Notes: generated by a model from the sequence alone, not told the origin. A DNA stretch of 64,000 nucleotides from Microvelia longipes (GCA_018340805.1 JACMZG010001913.1:8220866-8284865), one strand, 5' to 3'. Counted from the stretch's first letter, positions 10,666-22,340 are shown. Program-made: numbers and translations.

Positions 10666-10861
10666 TAATAATATACATACTATTTGAAATTGAAAATGCA
10701 TGTAGTCATCTATAAAACCAACAAATGTGCTAAGTTTCATCTTATTATGAGCACAAGTTAGTTTTTTTCGAATACGTTTTTAAAAAGTTATCAAAAATCG
10801 AAATATTATCCAATTTAACTTTGCTTATGTAAAAAATTTCGTATTTATGGCGGGGTTTCGG

Positions 10862-11085
10862 ATTAAAGGGTTTAAGCAGCATCGAGGGAGGTCTGTACTT
10901 GAAAGGATGACAACTGGGAAAATAACTATATTATAACGGAGGTTTTTTCTCTATGGACGACCGAAGAGTGTCCGAAAACCTACTCTAATATATATATGGT
11001 GATTGCATATTCTGAGGACGAGCAAAGCGAGTTCAAAGTCGTAATATGAAAGGTTCCGATGTACCCCCGTACCCGATTTTTTTGT
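10862..11085 (+). mobile_element. Degenerate 5S-SINE
   Basis: TTTAAGCAGCATCGAGGG and TGACAACTGGGAA mark the 5S part. The tail holds TTCTGAGGACGAGCAAAGCG and CCCCGTACCCGATTTTTTT. The leader is not recognisable and the middle has diverged. Confidence 0.65.
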
Positions 11086-11229
11086 TGCTGTATTGATAAT
11101 AGTTTTGAAGAGTATAAATTCTCAAGTATTTTAATTAGGAGTCTAACATCAAGTAACAGAATCTTGCAAAATCCCATTAGTTGATTAATGACGAGGCTAA
11201 AACTTGAGATTCTCAAACTCGGGTTAAGT

Positions 11230-11571
11230 TAGGGGGCTTCCTAAGCCGGGGGTAAGTTGTTTTTTACTAGCTAAGTCTTAAACTTGTATAAAATGTTCTT
11301 ATCAAGTCACCCAAGCCATCATCTCGTAGACGAGAGAGAAAACTTGACGCAAACTTTTCCCTCCATAGCAAAGAAATTAATCAAACCAGAAAATTTTCAT
11401 ATCTTATATAAACTTTTCGTCGGGAATCCAAACAAAAATATCCCCATCCCATCAACTAGCTAGAACAATAATGATTGCATTTTCTTTAATATTTAACTGT
11501 CAATGTTTGATTACGTATTCCTTTAATTATATATATAATATGATCTTATATTACTGTTTAAGGATTCCTTG
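11230..11571. other. Unassigned sequence
   Basis: Nothing recognised; no open frame with coding character. Confidence 0.45.
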
Positions 11572-11880
11572 TATTTGACACAACATAACTTGTGCGAGAG
11601 ACACCTAGGAAAATGTACAAGCAAAATGCAATGCTACATCTGGGAACTGTTAACGTTCAAGTCATGTCCCCCTCTGTTCCGTTACGTCTAACTTATCAGG
11701 GCGCTGACAGAGCCTGAACTCACTCTGACCTTCAAATTAAATTCCTGAGATTATAATGTGAAGTATTTATTAGAGACAAGCGGAGCTCTCTTACCGCTAC
11801 CACGCTTGGCAAGGCAGATATTCAGAAGCAAAACACAATTCATGTTTTGGAAAGCTCGGTAGTATCAAATGATACTCTTC
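11572..11880. repeat. Module M (component of the 55-57 kb palindrome), copy
   Basis: About 300 bp shared with 17890-18150 and with both arms at 55377-57437: TTGTGCGAGAGACACC, AAGCAAAATGCAATGCTAC, GTTACGTCTAACT, GACAGAGCCTGAACTCACT, CGGAGCTCTCTTACCGC, and the end GGTAGTATCAAATGATAC. Non-coding. Here it is a single unpaired module. Confidence 0.7.
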
Positions 11881-12850
11881 GAAGTGTTTATAATAATGTC
11901 CAAGCAGCTGACGGCACTTTTTCTACCTCTGTTTATCTTAACAGGCAACAGAAGTTTACTCCTGAGGGTGGAAATCTCCTCAGTCGCGGTTGAGCAACAG
12001 GCAGCTCCGAACTCTCCTCCAGAGGCTCTAAGCCCCTCAGGTCATTTTCTGAGTGGTTTTGACCTTCCGGTTGAAAGGCTAAGAAGTTGGGAGGCTAGAT
12101 TATCATCTAACCTCCCAAATTTAGAGCCTCAGAGTAAAAAATGCCTCTGGGACTCCCATTGAAAAAAGTAAAGTTAAGGCAACTTTGAAATTTGATTTCG
12201 TCCCTCTCGTTGGGGCAGCGGAGCTGCTTTTTATGTGGACTATCCTGCTGCCACATTTTCCGCAATGTCTTTTAAGACCTCTAGGTTGACCGGTTTTACA
12301 CTTGAGATAGCTATTGGTAGGGTTACCTGTCCCTTATTCTTTAAATTAGCCTAGGCTAAAAATCAAAACAACAAAACAAATAAACACAACACGGGAAATA
12401 TCCTACTACTCTTCATACACCTAATATAAATAGAAATGATTCGTTAAAGTGGTTAAAAGGAGCATCATTTCCACTAGCTAAAGGCTGCATAGTTGCAACC
12501 CAGGATAAATTAATTAATACTAGAAATTGTAAAAAGCACATTATTTAGACTGACGTACATAAATAAAGAAAATTCAACACCGCTGATGAAACCATAGAAC
12601 ATATTACATTGGTTTGCCCAGTCTTAGTAAATAACTTTTATCTTTGTCGACATAATCAAGTGGCAAAAATGATGATCAAAAGTTAGCCTAAAAATACGAT
12701 TTACTTAAAAAACTACCTCCGAGTTACAAATATAATACTGATCCAGTTCTCATATCTAACTATCCACTCTTTATTTGGGTATAATTATTACTACCGAAAA
12801 AAAATTTCAGGACTTAATAGACCTGATCTCCTTCTTATCGACAATCAAAC
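11881..12850. other. Unassigned sequence with one 97-codon frame
   Basis: 11869-12162 is open on the plus strand but its predicted protein matches nothing I recognise. Around 11950-12140 short inverted words (CCTGAGGG, CCCCTCAGG, CTGAGTGG) suggest repeat-derived text rather than a gene. Confidence 0.4.
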
Positions 12851-13075
12851 TGAAACTGGTACTATTATAGAACAACTTAGAGCAGACAGAAACTGCTTCA
12901 ATTATAGAACGTCTTAGGGGAGACAGAAACTCCTCCTAATTTGGAAAAACTTAGAGCAGACTGAAAGCGCTCCTATTATAGATCAAATTAGAGCAGACAG
13001 AAAGTGCTTCAATTATAGAACTGCTTAGAGCAGACCGAAAGTGCTTTTATTATAGAACAACTTGCAGCAGACAGA
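12851..13075. repeat. Minisatellite, about 38 bp x 6
   Basis: Units are built on TATTATAGAACAACTTAGAG followed by CAGACAGAAAGTGCT. Copies differ by substitutions and small indels. Confidence 0.85.
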
Positions 13076-13182
13076 TATTCATAAAATCTGATAAATATAA
13101 AAAAAATATATCAAAACTTAGCAATCAAAAATATATCAAAAGTAGAAAAATTTGAGTTCTCGAAACTATTCCTCAACACAAA

Positions 13183-13565
13183 AGGATTCGTTACGCTCAT
13201 TCTTCCTACTTCGGTCTCGCTTCACTCGTCCTCAGATTATATAATTCGCCAAATTTGCTCTACAACTCGTCGGACTCACTTCGCTCATCCTCTGATATTA
13301 GTTTTATTTCCAGTGGTAACCAAATCAGGCCCTGACCTCTCTCGATAATGCTCAACTTTTATGAACCAACAAAAACCATAGTATACTTACCTCATTTAAA
13401 TGAACTTAGTACACTTATTTATTATGTAAAGGGATACACATGTACCAAAGTTCTGTTCAATTGGATTATTTTACGATTTATTACAATTTCTTTAAAAAAC
13501 GTATACAAGTCATTCGATAAAAATGTAAATAGTCCTAATAACGTGACAAAACTAATGCTGGTCGT
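13183..13565 (-). mobile_element. 5S rRNA-derived SINE, minus strand
   Basis: Inverse hairpins CTTCGGTCTCGCTTCACTCG and ACTCACTTCGCTCATCCTC, then the inverse 5S region (CCCTGACCTCTCTCGATAAT, CTTTTATGAACC) and the leader up to ACAAAACTAATGCTGGTCG. The distal tail (GGTACCCCGTACCCGA) is missing, so it is 3'-truncated. Confidence 0.75.
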
Positions 13566-13779
13566 ATAATTACAACATGTAATCATAAAGAACATTATTT
13601 TCTGGATAGCTCAAACATACCTAAATAGAAAATACAACAGGCCTGTGAACAAAATATTTTAAGTGGGGAATCATTTCGATGTTGTCTGTACCTGTCAGTT
13701 GAATGAAAATGGGCAAACAGGATAATTATGCTCATTTCCTTTGAAAAATGCAGAAAAATTGAGTTAAGAAAAAATCAAT

Positions 13780-13965
13780 CAAAGAATTGAGTTAAAATAT
13801 CAAGCATAAGTAGTGCTTGATAATTAAGTAACTGCTAAGGTTATAAAGCATTAACTGTAAGCTTAAGCAACAAATGGGTTGTTTAGCACGGAAAAACACG
13901 TATTCCAAAGAAAATTGGCCCGGGATGTGGACTAACACGCCAGAATTATTTTTTTATGATATGCA
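13780..13965 (-). mobile_element. Single arm of foldback family F
   Basis: Shares TGCTTGATAATTAAGTAACT, TAAGCAACAAATGGGTTGTT, GCACGGAAAAACACG and the end TAACACGCCAGAATTA with the right arms at 28440-28640 and 44160-44540. No opposing arm is found nearby. Confidence 0.6.
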
Positions 13966-13974
13966 TCATTTTTA

Positions 13975-16385
13975 TGGCTAACTAGGAAATTGTAGTAGGA
14001 CTTAATCAGGAAACAGTAGTAGGGCTAGACTTAAAAAGTGTTGACTATACTAATACTAGGAAAATGTTTTGCGACTAGACTAGGAAACCATTGATATTGG
14101 TAGGAAACTGTAGTAGGACTAGATCAGGCAACAACTGTAGTAGGGCTAGATTTGGAAACTGTTGACTATACTAATACTAGGAAAATGTTTAGGACTAGAC
14201 TAGGAAAAACTATTGACCAATGGTAGGAAAACTGTAATAGGGACTAGACCAGGGAAACTGTAGTAGGGCTAGATTTGGAAACTGTTGACTATACAAATTC
14301 ACTGGGAAAATGGTTTAAGCTAGACAATAAACATTGGACAATGGTAGAACTGTAATAGGACTAGACCAGGAAACTGAGTTAGGGCTAGATTTGAAACTGT
14401 TGACTATACTAATACTTAGGAAAAATATTTTTAAGACTAGACAATAGAAACGATTGACAATGGTAGCGAACTTATAGTAGGACTAGACTAGAAAACTATT
14501 GGACAATGGTAGGAAACCTGTAATAGGACTTAACAGGAAACTGTAGGTAGGCTAGATTTGGAAACTGTTTGACTATACAAATTTACTAGAAAATGTTTTA
14601 AGGCTAGGGGACAATGAAACTATGACAATGTAGAAAACTGTAATAGGACTAGACCCAGGAAAACTGTAGTAGGCTAGATGATTTGAAACTGTTGACTATA
14701 CTAATACTATGGGAAAAATATTTTAAGACTAGACAATGAAATCGATTGACAATGGTGTAGGAACTATAGTAGGACTTAGACTAGGAAACTATTGACAATG
14801 TAGAAACTTGTAATAGGACTAGACCAGGAAAACTTAGGAGGGCTAGATTTGGAAAACTGTTGACTATACTAATACTTAGGAAAATGTTCTAAGGACTAGA
14901 CAATGAAACGATTGACAATGGTAGAAAACTCTGTAATAGGACTAAGACAGGAAAACTGTAGTAGGGGGCTAGATTGGAAACTGGTGACTATACTAATACT
15001 AGGAAAAATATTTTGAAGGATCTAGACAATGAAACGATGACAATGGTAGGAAAACTATTAGTAGGACTAGACTAGGAAATATTGACAATTGTAGGAAACT
15101 GTAATAGGACTAGAACCAGGAAACTGTAAGTAGGGCTAGATTTGGAAACTGTTGACTATTACAATACTAGGAAAATGTTTTAGCTAGACAATTGAAAACT
15201 ATGACAATGGTAGAAAACTGTAATAGGACTAGACCAGGGAAAACTGTAGTAGGGCTAGATTGGAAACTGTTACTATACTAATTACTAGGGAAAATATTTT
15301 AAGACTAGAACCACATGAAACGATTGACAATGGTAGGGAAACTATAGTAGGATAGACTAGGAAAAAACTATTTGAAATGGTAGGAAACTGTAATAGGACT
15401 AGACCAGGAAAACTGTAGTAGGGCTAGATTGGAAAACTGTTGAACGATACTAATATAAGGAAAATGTTCTAAGGACTAGACAATGTGAAACGATGGAACC
15501 CAATGGTAGAAAACTGTAATAGGACTAGACCAGGAAAACTGTAGTAGGGCTAGATTTGGAAACTGGGACTATACTAATACTAGGAAAAATATTTTTAAGA
15601 CTAGACAATGAAACGATTGACAATGGTAGGAAACTATAGTAGGACTAGACTAGGAAACTATTGACAATGGTAGGAAACTGTAATAGGACTAGACCAGGAA
15701 ACTGTAGTAGGGCTAGATTTGGAAACTGTTGACTATACAAATACTAGGAAAATGTTTTAAGCTAGACAATGAAACTATTGACAATGGTAGAAAACTGTAA
15801 TAGGACTAGACCAGGAAACTGTAGTAGGGCTAGATTTGGAAACTGTTGACTATACTAATACTAGGAAAATATTTTAAGACTAGACAATGAAACGATTGAC
15901 AATGGTAGGAAACTATAGTAGGACTAGACTAGGAAACTATTGACAATGGTAGGAAACTGTAATAGGACTAGACCAGGAAACTGTAGTAGGGCTAGATTTG
16001 GAAACTGTTGACTATACTAATACTAGGAAAATGTTCTAAGACTAGACAATGAAACGATTGACAATGGTAGAAAACTGTAATAGGACTAGACCAGGAAACT
16101 GTAGTAGGGCTAGATTTGGAAACTGTTGACTATACTAATACTAGGAAAATATTTTAAGACTAGACAATTGAAACGATTGACAATGGTAGGAACTATAGTA
16201 GGACTAGACAATGAAACTATTGACAATGGTAGAAAACTGGTAATAGGACTAGACCAGGGTAAACTGTAAGTAGGGGGCTAGATTTGAAACTGTGACATAC
16301 TAATGACGTAGGAAAATGTTCTAAGGACTAGACAATTGAATACGATTGACAATGTAGGAAACTGTAGTAGGCCTAGACTAGGAGA
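13975..16385. repeat. Large minisatellite array, 2.4 kb
   Basis: Array of related short blocks, each ending in a variant of GGACTAGACxAGGAAACTGT, organised in a longer period of roughly 150-200 bp: AATAGGACTAGACCAGGAAA, TAGGGCTAGATTTGGAAACT, GACTATACTAATACTAGG, AGACAATGAAACGATTGAC. Copies between about 15600 and 16140 are almost identical, while 13975-15550 and 16170-16385 carry many one-base indels. No coding capacity. Confidence 0.92.
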
Positions 16386-17026
16386 TGATATCATAGCACC
16401 TATATGCCTAAATTGTAAATAGTTATGATATCAACTATATTGTTAGATGAGTGAATTTCGTCTTTTCATTCACTCACAGGTGTTTCCAGTGCAGTAAGAT
16501 AGGAAATAGGAAAATACTTTTCCAACACATCATGTCACATTGCTTCCTACTTCGTAAAATTGGTTTAACTTGAATAAAGTTAACGAAATTTTTACAATTA
16601 TACAAATTTATATCGCCAACGCTGTCCTGACTTCTAAATATCTTAGTTTTCTAAGTATAAACTTAGAAAACTAAGTTTAACTATATATAAACTTATATAA
16701 ATAGGTTTATATATTAAGTAAATATCCCAGTTTTCCAAAAATTTCAACTTACGACCTTTATCTCCGTAGTGTACTATGCAAGCTTTATGAGTGCTTTTCA
16801 GGAACAATGTGTAAGCTGAACTAGCTGGGAGTACGTTAGAGGTGTTCTTAAAGTCTTGTGCTTAGTTGCCTACCAGTCTGCCGAAGTACTCAGCTTGGCA
16901 CTCCCACATTATACTTTATTCACTCCACTACGCGATTTTAAATTGATCGTGTTCTTAACATTACTAAGGTAGACATTTGAATGAGATTGAGCACAAGTGG
17001 AGTTATTCATACTAGGTAATTAGAAT
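16386..17026. other. Unassigned sequence
   Basis: No gene recognised. A short local inverted repeat (TATCTTAGTTTTCTAAG and neighbours, with CTTAGAAAACTAAG) lies at 16637-16675. Confidence 0.45.
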
Positions 17027-17276
17027 AGAGTCTCTCACAAAACAATGTAGTTTATTGGCTAAGCGCTTTCAACTAACATGAGTCATCATCGGTGCCATGA
17101 AGATAAAGATGAAAGTTATAAATACATAAAACTATTTTCTTTTCCGAGATGGTAACAGCTCGGTGAGTCGAGTAAGATTCTGGAGTCTTTATCTTCTTGA
17201 CACTGATGATGACCTCATGTTAGGTTGTAAGCGCTTTGCCAATAAATTATTGTTTTTGTGGAGAAACTCTTTTCTT
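17027..17276. mobile_element. Hammerhead-like inverted pair beside Penelope RT
   Basis: Arms at about 17027-17109 (minus) and 17192-17276 (plus). Each reads GRCACYGATGATGAC, CATGTTAG, then TTGWAAGCGCTT, GCCAATAAA and a GTGxAGARACTC end. The order fits a minimal type I hammerhead: helix I GGCA/TGCC, core CTGATGA, helix II ACCT/AGGT, GAAA, a self-complementary AGCGCT helix III. Individual arms have core changes (CCGATGA; GTAAG in place of GAAAG). It lies 110 bp from a minus-strand Penelope RT relic, and PLE terminal repeats are known to carry such ribozymes. Confidence 0.62.
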
Positions 17277-17384
17277 CGTTTCCTATTACTAAGGTTGGTC
17301 TTGAGAGTCTTACTATTGCTGAAGCTAACTTTTAAGTTAGAATTTAAAAACACTGCCTAAAACGCTGCGATAAAGTACCAAAGT

Positions 17385-17790
17385 AAGGTATGGAGCACCA
17401 TTGCTTGATATGCTTATGCTCTATAATGTCTGGCCATAATTACTATTTCATAGCTCTAAGCACAAGTCTGGCCTCCTCCTACCTTATTATTTTATTTACT
17501 ATTTCCACCGTATATCCATTGACCCGGGCTATCTCGCAAATTGTGTTGTATTCTTTGAGATATGCTTCTCGATACAGGGGGAGGGTTAGTAAACGATGAA
17601 TGAACGAGTTGAAAGTCGCTATTTTGTGGCACCAAGGGTGATAAGAATCGGCCGGAATTACGTTGTCTGTGGACGTTGGCTTCCTATAAACTTTAAAAAC
17701 TAGTTCGTTTTCTTTCCTGTGTATTAAGACATTTAGGTAGTCAACTTTGGTTCTTTCTACCTCAAGAGTAAATTTAACGTAAATTAACCC
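17385..17790 (-). pseudogene. Penelope-like reverse transcriptase relic
   Basis: Minus-strand translation gives VERTKVDYLNVLIHRKEN, then YRKPTSTDNVIPADSYHPW, HKIATFNSFIHRLLTLPL, LKEYNTICEIARVNGYTV and NKIIR. This is the conserved PLE RT thumb region (FLDV, VYRKPTSTD, IPxDSxHPxxHK, NGY). No stop is apparent across this stretch, but it is only about 120 codons; the palm with its catalytic aspartates and the GIY-YIG domain are absent. It differs in sequence from the relic at 9700-10665, so it is a different PLE lineage. Confidence 0.8.
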
Positions 17791-17889
17791 TTGAGGTAGA
17801 AGAAGTGCCTAGGTAGGGTCAATAGTGCCTGAGGCAACAGCGGTGGGAGTTAGCGACACTATTTGGCATTGCAAAAGCCTGGTATGTTC

Positions 17890-18150
17890 CTTCCCCTTTA
17901 TATAAGTCGGAATTTTAATTGAATGTCAGAGTGAGTTCAGGCTCTATCGGCGCCCTCATGAGTTAGACGTAACGAAACAGAGTGGAACATGACAATATGT
18001 CGAGCCATCAATGATGACGAATGTCCAATGATGGAACATTTCTCAGATGTAGCATTGCATTTTGCTTGTTACATTACCTAGGTGTCCCTCGCACAATTAT
18101 ATTACGTCAACTATTCATGTTTTGCAAAGTTCGGTAGTATCAAATGTTAT
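17890..18150. repeat. Module M copy, opposite orientation
   Basis: Contains TGTCAGAGTGAGTTCAGGCT, CGGCGCCCTCATGAGTTAGA, TCAATGATGACGAATGTCC, TGTAGCATTGCATTTTGC and TTCGGTAGTATCAAATG. Matches the right arm of the 55-57 kb palindrome but lacks the hAT-like insert. Confidence 0.7.
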
Positions 18151-18500
18151 ATAAGTTCCTTGATTATGTTTTCAATATATCCGCTTCATATTTTTTCATC
18201 CGCATAAGCAACAAAGTCATAAAAACATTTATGTTATCTCTAAGTCAAAACGTTTACAAAAGAACACTTGCTTCGTCTTAAAAGGTGTCTCTTTATTTTA
18301 TTTTACTGCCTAAAAACGTTATTTTTATAATAAAACCCTTAAAACGCCCTCAGAGTGGATATTTTTGCGGAACAACTCCCGAAAAGTTTGTTCTTGTTAA
18401 AAGTTTATTTTTTCTTTGCTGCGGCACCTTACAAATAAAGTCGTAAAAGCAATAATGTTAAGAATTTTTACTGCAAAATATATTAGAAGACTTGATAAAA
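18151..18500. other. Unassigned sequence
   Basis: Nothing recognised. Confidence 0.4.
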
Positions 18501-18711
18501 AGTTTTGATAAGGCCTTCTTTAAAAATTCAATTGTTTTTATTAATATGTATTATTATTTTTATTATTTTATTTTATTTTTTTATATATTTTTTTTTATAT
18601 ATTTTTATATTTATTTTATTTTTGTTTACTTTTTATTATTTTTATTTCTTTATTACTTGTCTTAAAGTAATAATTATTATTATTGTTTTAAAATTACTTT
18701 TGTTTCGATAG
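18501..18711. repeat. T-rich low-complexity tract
   Basis: Mostly TTTTAT and TTATT words. An open frame here encodes only Phe/Ile/Tyr runs. Confidence 0.85.
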
Positions 18712-18737
18712 TAATGAACATATCATTCGCTTACGAA

Positions 18738-18835
18738 AAGTCGGGAATAGAGTACCTCGAAACATTTTATCACAGTATCGGATTCGCTTCGCTCATCATC
18801 TCTGCTTCGCTCTCACTTTGCTCATTCGGTTTCTA
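18738..18835 (-). mobile_element. 5S-SINE tail fragment, minus strand
   Basis: TACCTCGAAACATTTTATCA, then GGATTCGCTTCGCTCATC and CTTCGCTCTCACTTTGCTC are the inverse of the SINE tail. The 5S part is absent. Confidence 0.6.
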
Positions 18836-18950
18836 TTTCCGATTACTACTCGAATATTCGCATTCTCTATCGAATAAAAACTCGAATTTTCACAAGGCTT
18901 TCGACTTACAAAACTTCAATATTTGAATTGTATTTTAACTTACAACCTGT

Positions 18951-19826
18951 GGGACCATTTTCACAAAAGTACAAGTCTTGTAGTTACAAAAATTGTAAAA
19001 AAAAAACAACTTGTAATAACAAATGTACGTGTGTTACCAAGGATACACTTGTAGATTTGTAGTATTTTTCTATTTAATAAACAACATTTTCTTGTCTATT
19101 ACAATTACTTGTAACATTCACTTGTAAAATTTCTACCCAAGTCCGAACTTAGGTAGACTGAGTTACAAGTTCATTTTATTAATTAAAATTAAGTTTTTAT
19201 AGCAAACTTTTAATTTATTAGTAATCTAGTGCTAAATAAGAGTTTGCAAAACGTTGTTTAAAAATCTTTATCTCTTTATCTTAATATAATTAATAATCTT
19301 AATCTTTAATCTTTATCTCTTCTCGCATTTTAGAAATAATTAACTCATATTAATGAAGCTAATGTGAGTTTATAGAAATAATATTTTGACACATTGTTTA
19401 CAAAACCTCTTGTAGGTTACAATAAACTGTAATAATATTCGTGAAACGCTTAATTTTGGCACTTGTAGTTACAAGTTGTTTTGTACAATAGTTTGTAAGA
19501 TTTGTGTGGGAGATAATCAAATTTGATTGGAGTTTAACACAAATATGCTCGTTTCCTAGGAGATTTAAGAAAAAAAACTTGTAACTTACTAGTGTTTTTT
19601 AATAAAATTGTATGAAAACCGCTAATAATTACTAGGGTACACTTGTACATTAGTTAAACAAATTTCTTACAATTGTAAGTAAACTTGTAGCTTTTTACTT
19701 GTAGTATACAAGACTTACTTTCGTGAAACGGGGCCCTTGGAGCAAAAATTGATTCGCACATGTAGAAGCAAGTGGAATGTAGTCCATTACAGGAGGAAGG
19801 AACTATTGGATTTACTAATACCATTA
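18951..19826. mobile_element. CTTGTAA-type TIR element, copy 1
   Basis: About 0.8 kb with inverted termini: the left end reads GGGACCATTTTCACAAAAGT then ACAAGTCTTGTAG; the right end near 19735 is ACTTTCGTGAAACGGGGCCC. Landmark CAAGTCCGAACTTAGGTAGA lies in the middle. A second copy at 40677-41543 is collinear, including 80-90 bp beyond the right terminus (TTGATTCGCACATGTAGAAG), so either the element is longer than its obvious TIRs or a larger segment was duplicated. No transposase frame survives. Confidence 0.75.
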
Positions 19827-20698
19827 GTAAATCCAAGGATTTAGGATTTAGATTGTCTTTCGACTTATAACTCAAATATTAGGCTTAGAGGGAGTACTTA
19901 GCTAGAATAACACAGTGATAAGTGATCTAAAAGAGAGAAAGTTTCCAGTGATGCCATAACGGTACTTACTCCAACTAGGTCTCCCAACAGGGTGACTAAA
20001 GACTCCCCAACCTTCTACAACCCTTATCGGAGATCCTAAGATTTTTCAGTGACGTCACATAAAATTACTTCATAGAACACAGGTATTTAAAGAATATATG
20101 CGATAAATAATAGTTATAACTTACTTCAAATACATTTTATTTAAATTAAGACAAAATGGTTGAAAAATAATATAATATTTACGATAAACTGTAATTATTA
20201 TTACAAATAACATAATGACGTCACCGCAATGAACAGTTATGGTACCACACTACCCAGGGAATTATTGAGACGGGAATTATTGTACCCTCCCTCTAAGAAT
20301 TAGTCTCTTTGATCTATACGTCACAAGTCATAAATTAATTCGTCGTTCGATTTGAGCAAGAAGAACATAATCAGTCATAATTTCTGCGTCATGTTGTTGT
20401 CGTTGCTGCGTCATGTTGTTGTTCAAACGAACTATTTCCTTATTAAAAACCAGCAGCTTATATTTAAATAATGTTTTCAAGGGAATTTAATCAAAAGAGC
20501 CAAACTATTTTATATTGAAATTCCTAAAATAATTTTATTAGGAGAACTTTGAAAGATAAGACATACTAAATTTAAGTTAAGTTTATTCTTAGAATATTAA
20601 TATTTTCACAATGGATTGATAGCATTAATCATTAAGAACATTTGATTATTTCTTAAAATAAAAATGATAGAGGTTGTAATCATACACACACACAGATA
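19827..20698. other. Unassigned sequence
   Basis: No gene recognised. TGACGTCAC occurs near 20051 and, with one change, near 20217. A TGCGTCATGTTGTTGT repeat lies near 20387-20422. Confidence 0.45.
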
Positions 20699-20772
20699 TT
20701 ATATATATATATATATTATAAATAATATATTATTAATAATATTATACATATATATATATATTATATATATAT
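20699..20772. repeat. AT microsatellite
   Basis: TA runs with ATTATTAATAAT interruptions, preceded by a short (CA)n at 20684-20693. Confidence 0.9.
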
Positions 20773-20894
20773 CAACTCATAGAAATAACAATTGTAAAAG
20801 AAGAATACATTAATAAGCATCCCTAACCAAAAGCTTTCCACTAATTTATTTTCACCAATTTATTTTCACACTAATTAGAAAATTAACCAATTTG

Positions 20895-20982
20895 TATATC
20901 CTGTGGACGAGCGAAACGAGTGTGAAGTAAGTAGGATGAGCGTAGCCAATCCGATGTGAGTTCAGAGATACCCTGTACCCGA
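20895..20982 (+). mobile_element. 5S-SINE tail fragment
   Basis: GTGGACGAGCGAAACGAGTG, GGATGAGCGTAGCCAATCC and GATACCCTGTACCCGATTTT. Only the 3' hairpin region and terminator remain. Confidence 0.65.
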
Positions 20983-21064
20983 TTTTTTAAAGTAGTGCGA
21001 CCATTGGTCATTGAATCTTGGTCATAGATCAACTAAAAGTCACCTGTGTTACCAAAGATTTTAA

Positions 21065-21560
21065 TAGTGTTAATGGTGTTACCACTATAATTTTTAAACA
21101 GAGCAACAAAAAACAATAGACTTTTAAATAGAGCAACCAAAAGTGATAGAATTTTAAATAGAGCAACCAAAGTAATAGACTTTATAAATAGAGCAAAAAG
21201 TGATAGAATTTAAATAGAGCAACAAAAAGTAATAGACTTTTAATGAGCAACCAAAAGTGATTTTAAATAGAGCAACCAAAAAAGTAATAGACTTATAAAT
21301 AGAGCACCAAAAGTGATAGACTTTTAAATAGAGCAACCAAAAGTGATAGACTTTTAAATAGAGCAACCAAAAGTGATAGACTTTTAAATAGAGCAACTAA
21401 AAGTGATAGACTTTTAAATAGAGCAACCAAGTGATAGACTTTTAAATAGACAACCAAAAGTGATAGATTTTAAATAGAGCAACCAAAAGTGATAGACTTT
21501 TAAAATAGAGCACCAAAAGTGATAGACTTTTAAATAGAGCAACCAAAAATCAAAGAGTCT
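21065..21560. repeat. Minisatellite, about 30 bp x 16
   Basis: Unit: AAATAGAGCAACCAAAAGTG followed by ATAGACTTTT. The centre (21300-21420) is regular; the flanks show one-base losses and gains. Confidence 0.92.
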
Positions 21561-21609
21561 TAAATATTCTTGAGAACTCTTTTTTTTAAAAAAAAATCTT
21601 TAAAGAAAT

Positions 21610-22040
21610 AATATTCTAAGGCTGAGGTCCGGAAGTCGAGCGAATTTCCTTTTGAATGCTTGCTTTTTGCGCACTAATCCAGTTCTCTCTCAGGTCTTTG
21701 GTTTATACTTTATATTCGCGCTTACAACAGTAGCACTTTTACTTGTCTGTAACTTTGCATGGATTTATAAATGGAATTGCATATTTTTACATGCTATAGT
21801 TTTCACCAAAAATTCTTGTCCTGCATACATTTTTGGCACTTATACAAAGGTCAGTTATAGTTAATCTACAACATGTTTTAGCGCAGTTCCTTATATATAA
21901 TGGTTCACGATACTTCGAAACGGATTTTGGTCATGCTCTGAAGTTCGACTATCTTTACGACGCCTATCCAAAGGAAATTCGCTTAAAATGGCCTATTATA
22001 ATATATCAACTCTGTCTCCATACTTGGGAAAATATACGAA
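21610..22040 (+). repeat. Decayed family-F and TA-SINE fragments
   Basis: GAGGTCCGGAAGTCGAGCGA followed by ATTTCCTTTTGAATGC resembles a family-F arm, and 21895-21990 (GGTTCACGATACTTCGAAAC, GACGCCTATCCAAAGG) resembles the TA-linked SINE-like unit. Two overlapping open frames here have no recognisable domain. Confidence 0.4.
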
Positions 22041-22340
22041 CGTAAACATTAGAAACACTTTTACAACATTTAAAACATTTAAAGACCTTTTACTCTTTTT
22101 TTTGTAATTGATAAACTCTACATTCGATTTATTTCTTCTTTTTCGGAAGGTCTCTTACAGAAAACTCTTAGAAAAGAGCTAAATGTTTTATTTTGGAGTA
22201 GTCAAGTTTTTCCAATATAAGAAATATTGCAGATTATTTATAAGACACGTATTGCCAAGCATGTCAAGAGATCTTCTTGTTATTGTTTTTCTTTCAAATA
22301 GAAAACATTAGAACACGTTTTTAACTTGACACAACATATT
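22041..22340. other. Unassigned sequence
   Basis: AT-rich text leading into the array; nothing recognised. Confidence 0.4.

Noticed and set aside
21154..21396. 80-codon frame with repeated LYLKVYHFW peptides
   Set aside because: Direct translation of the 30-bp minisatellite; breaks wherever copies have indels.
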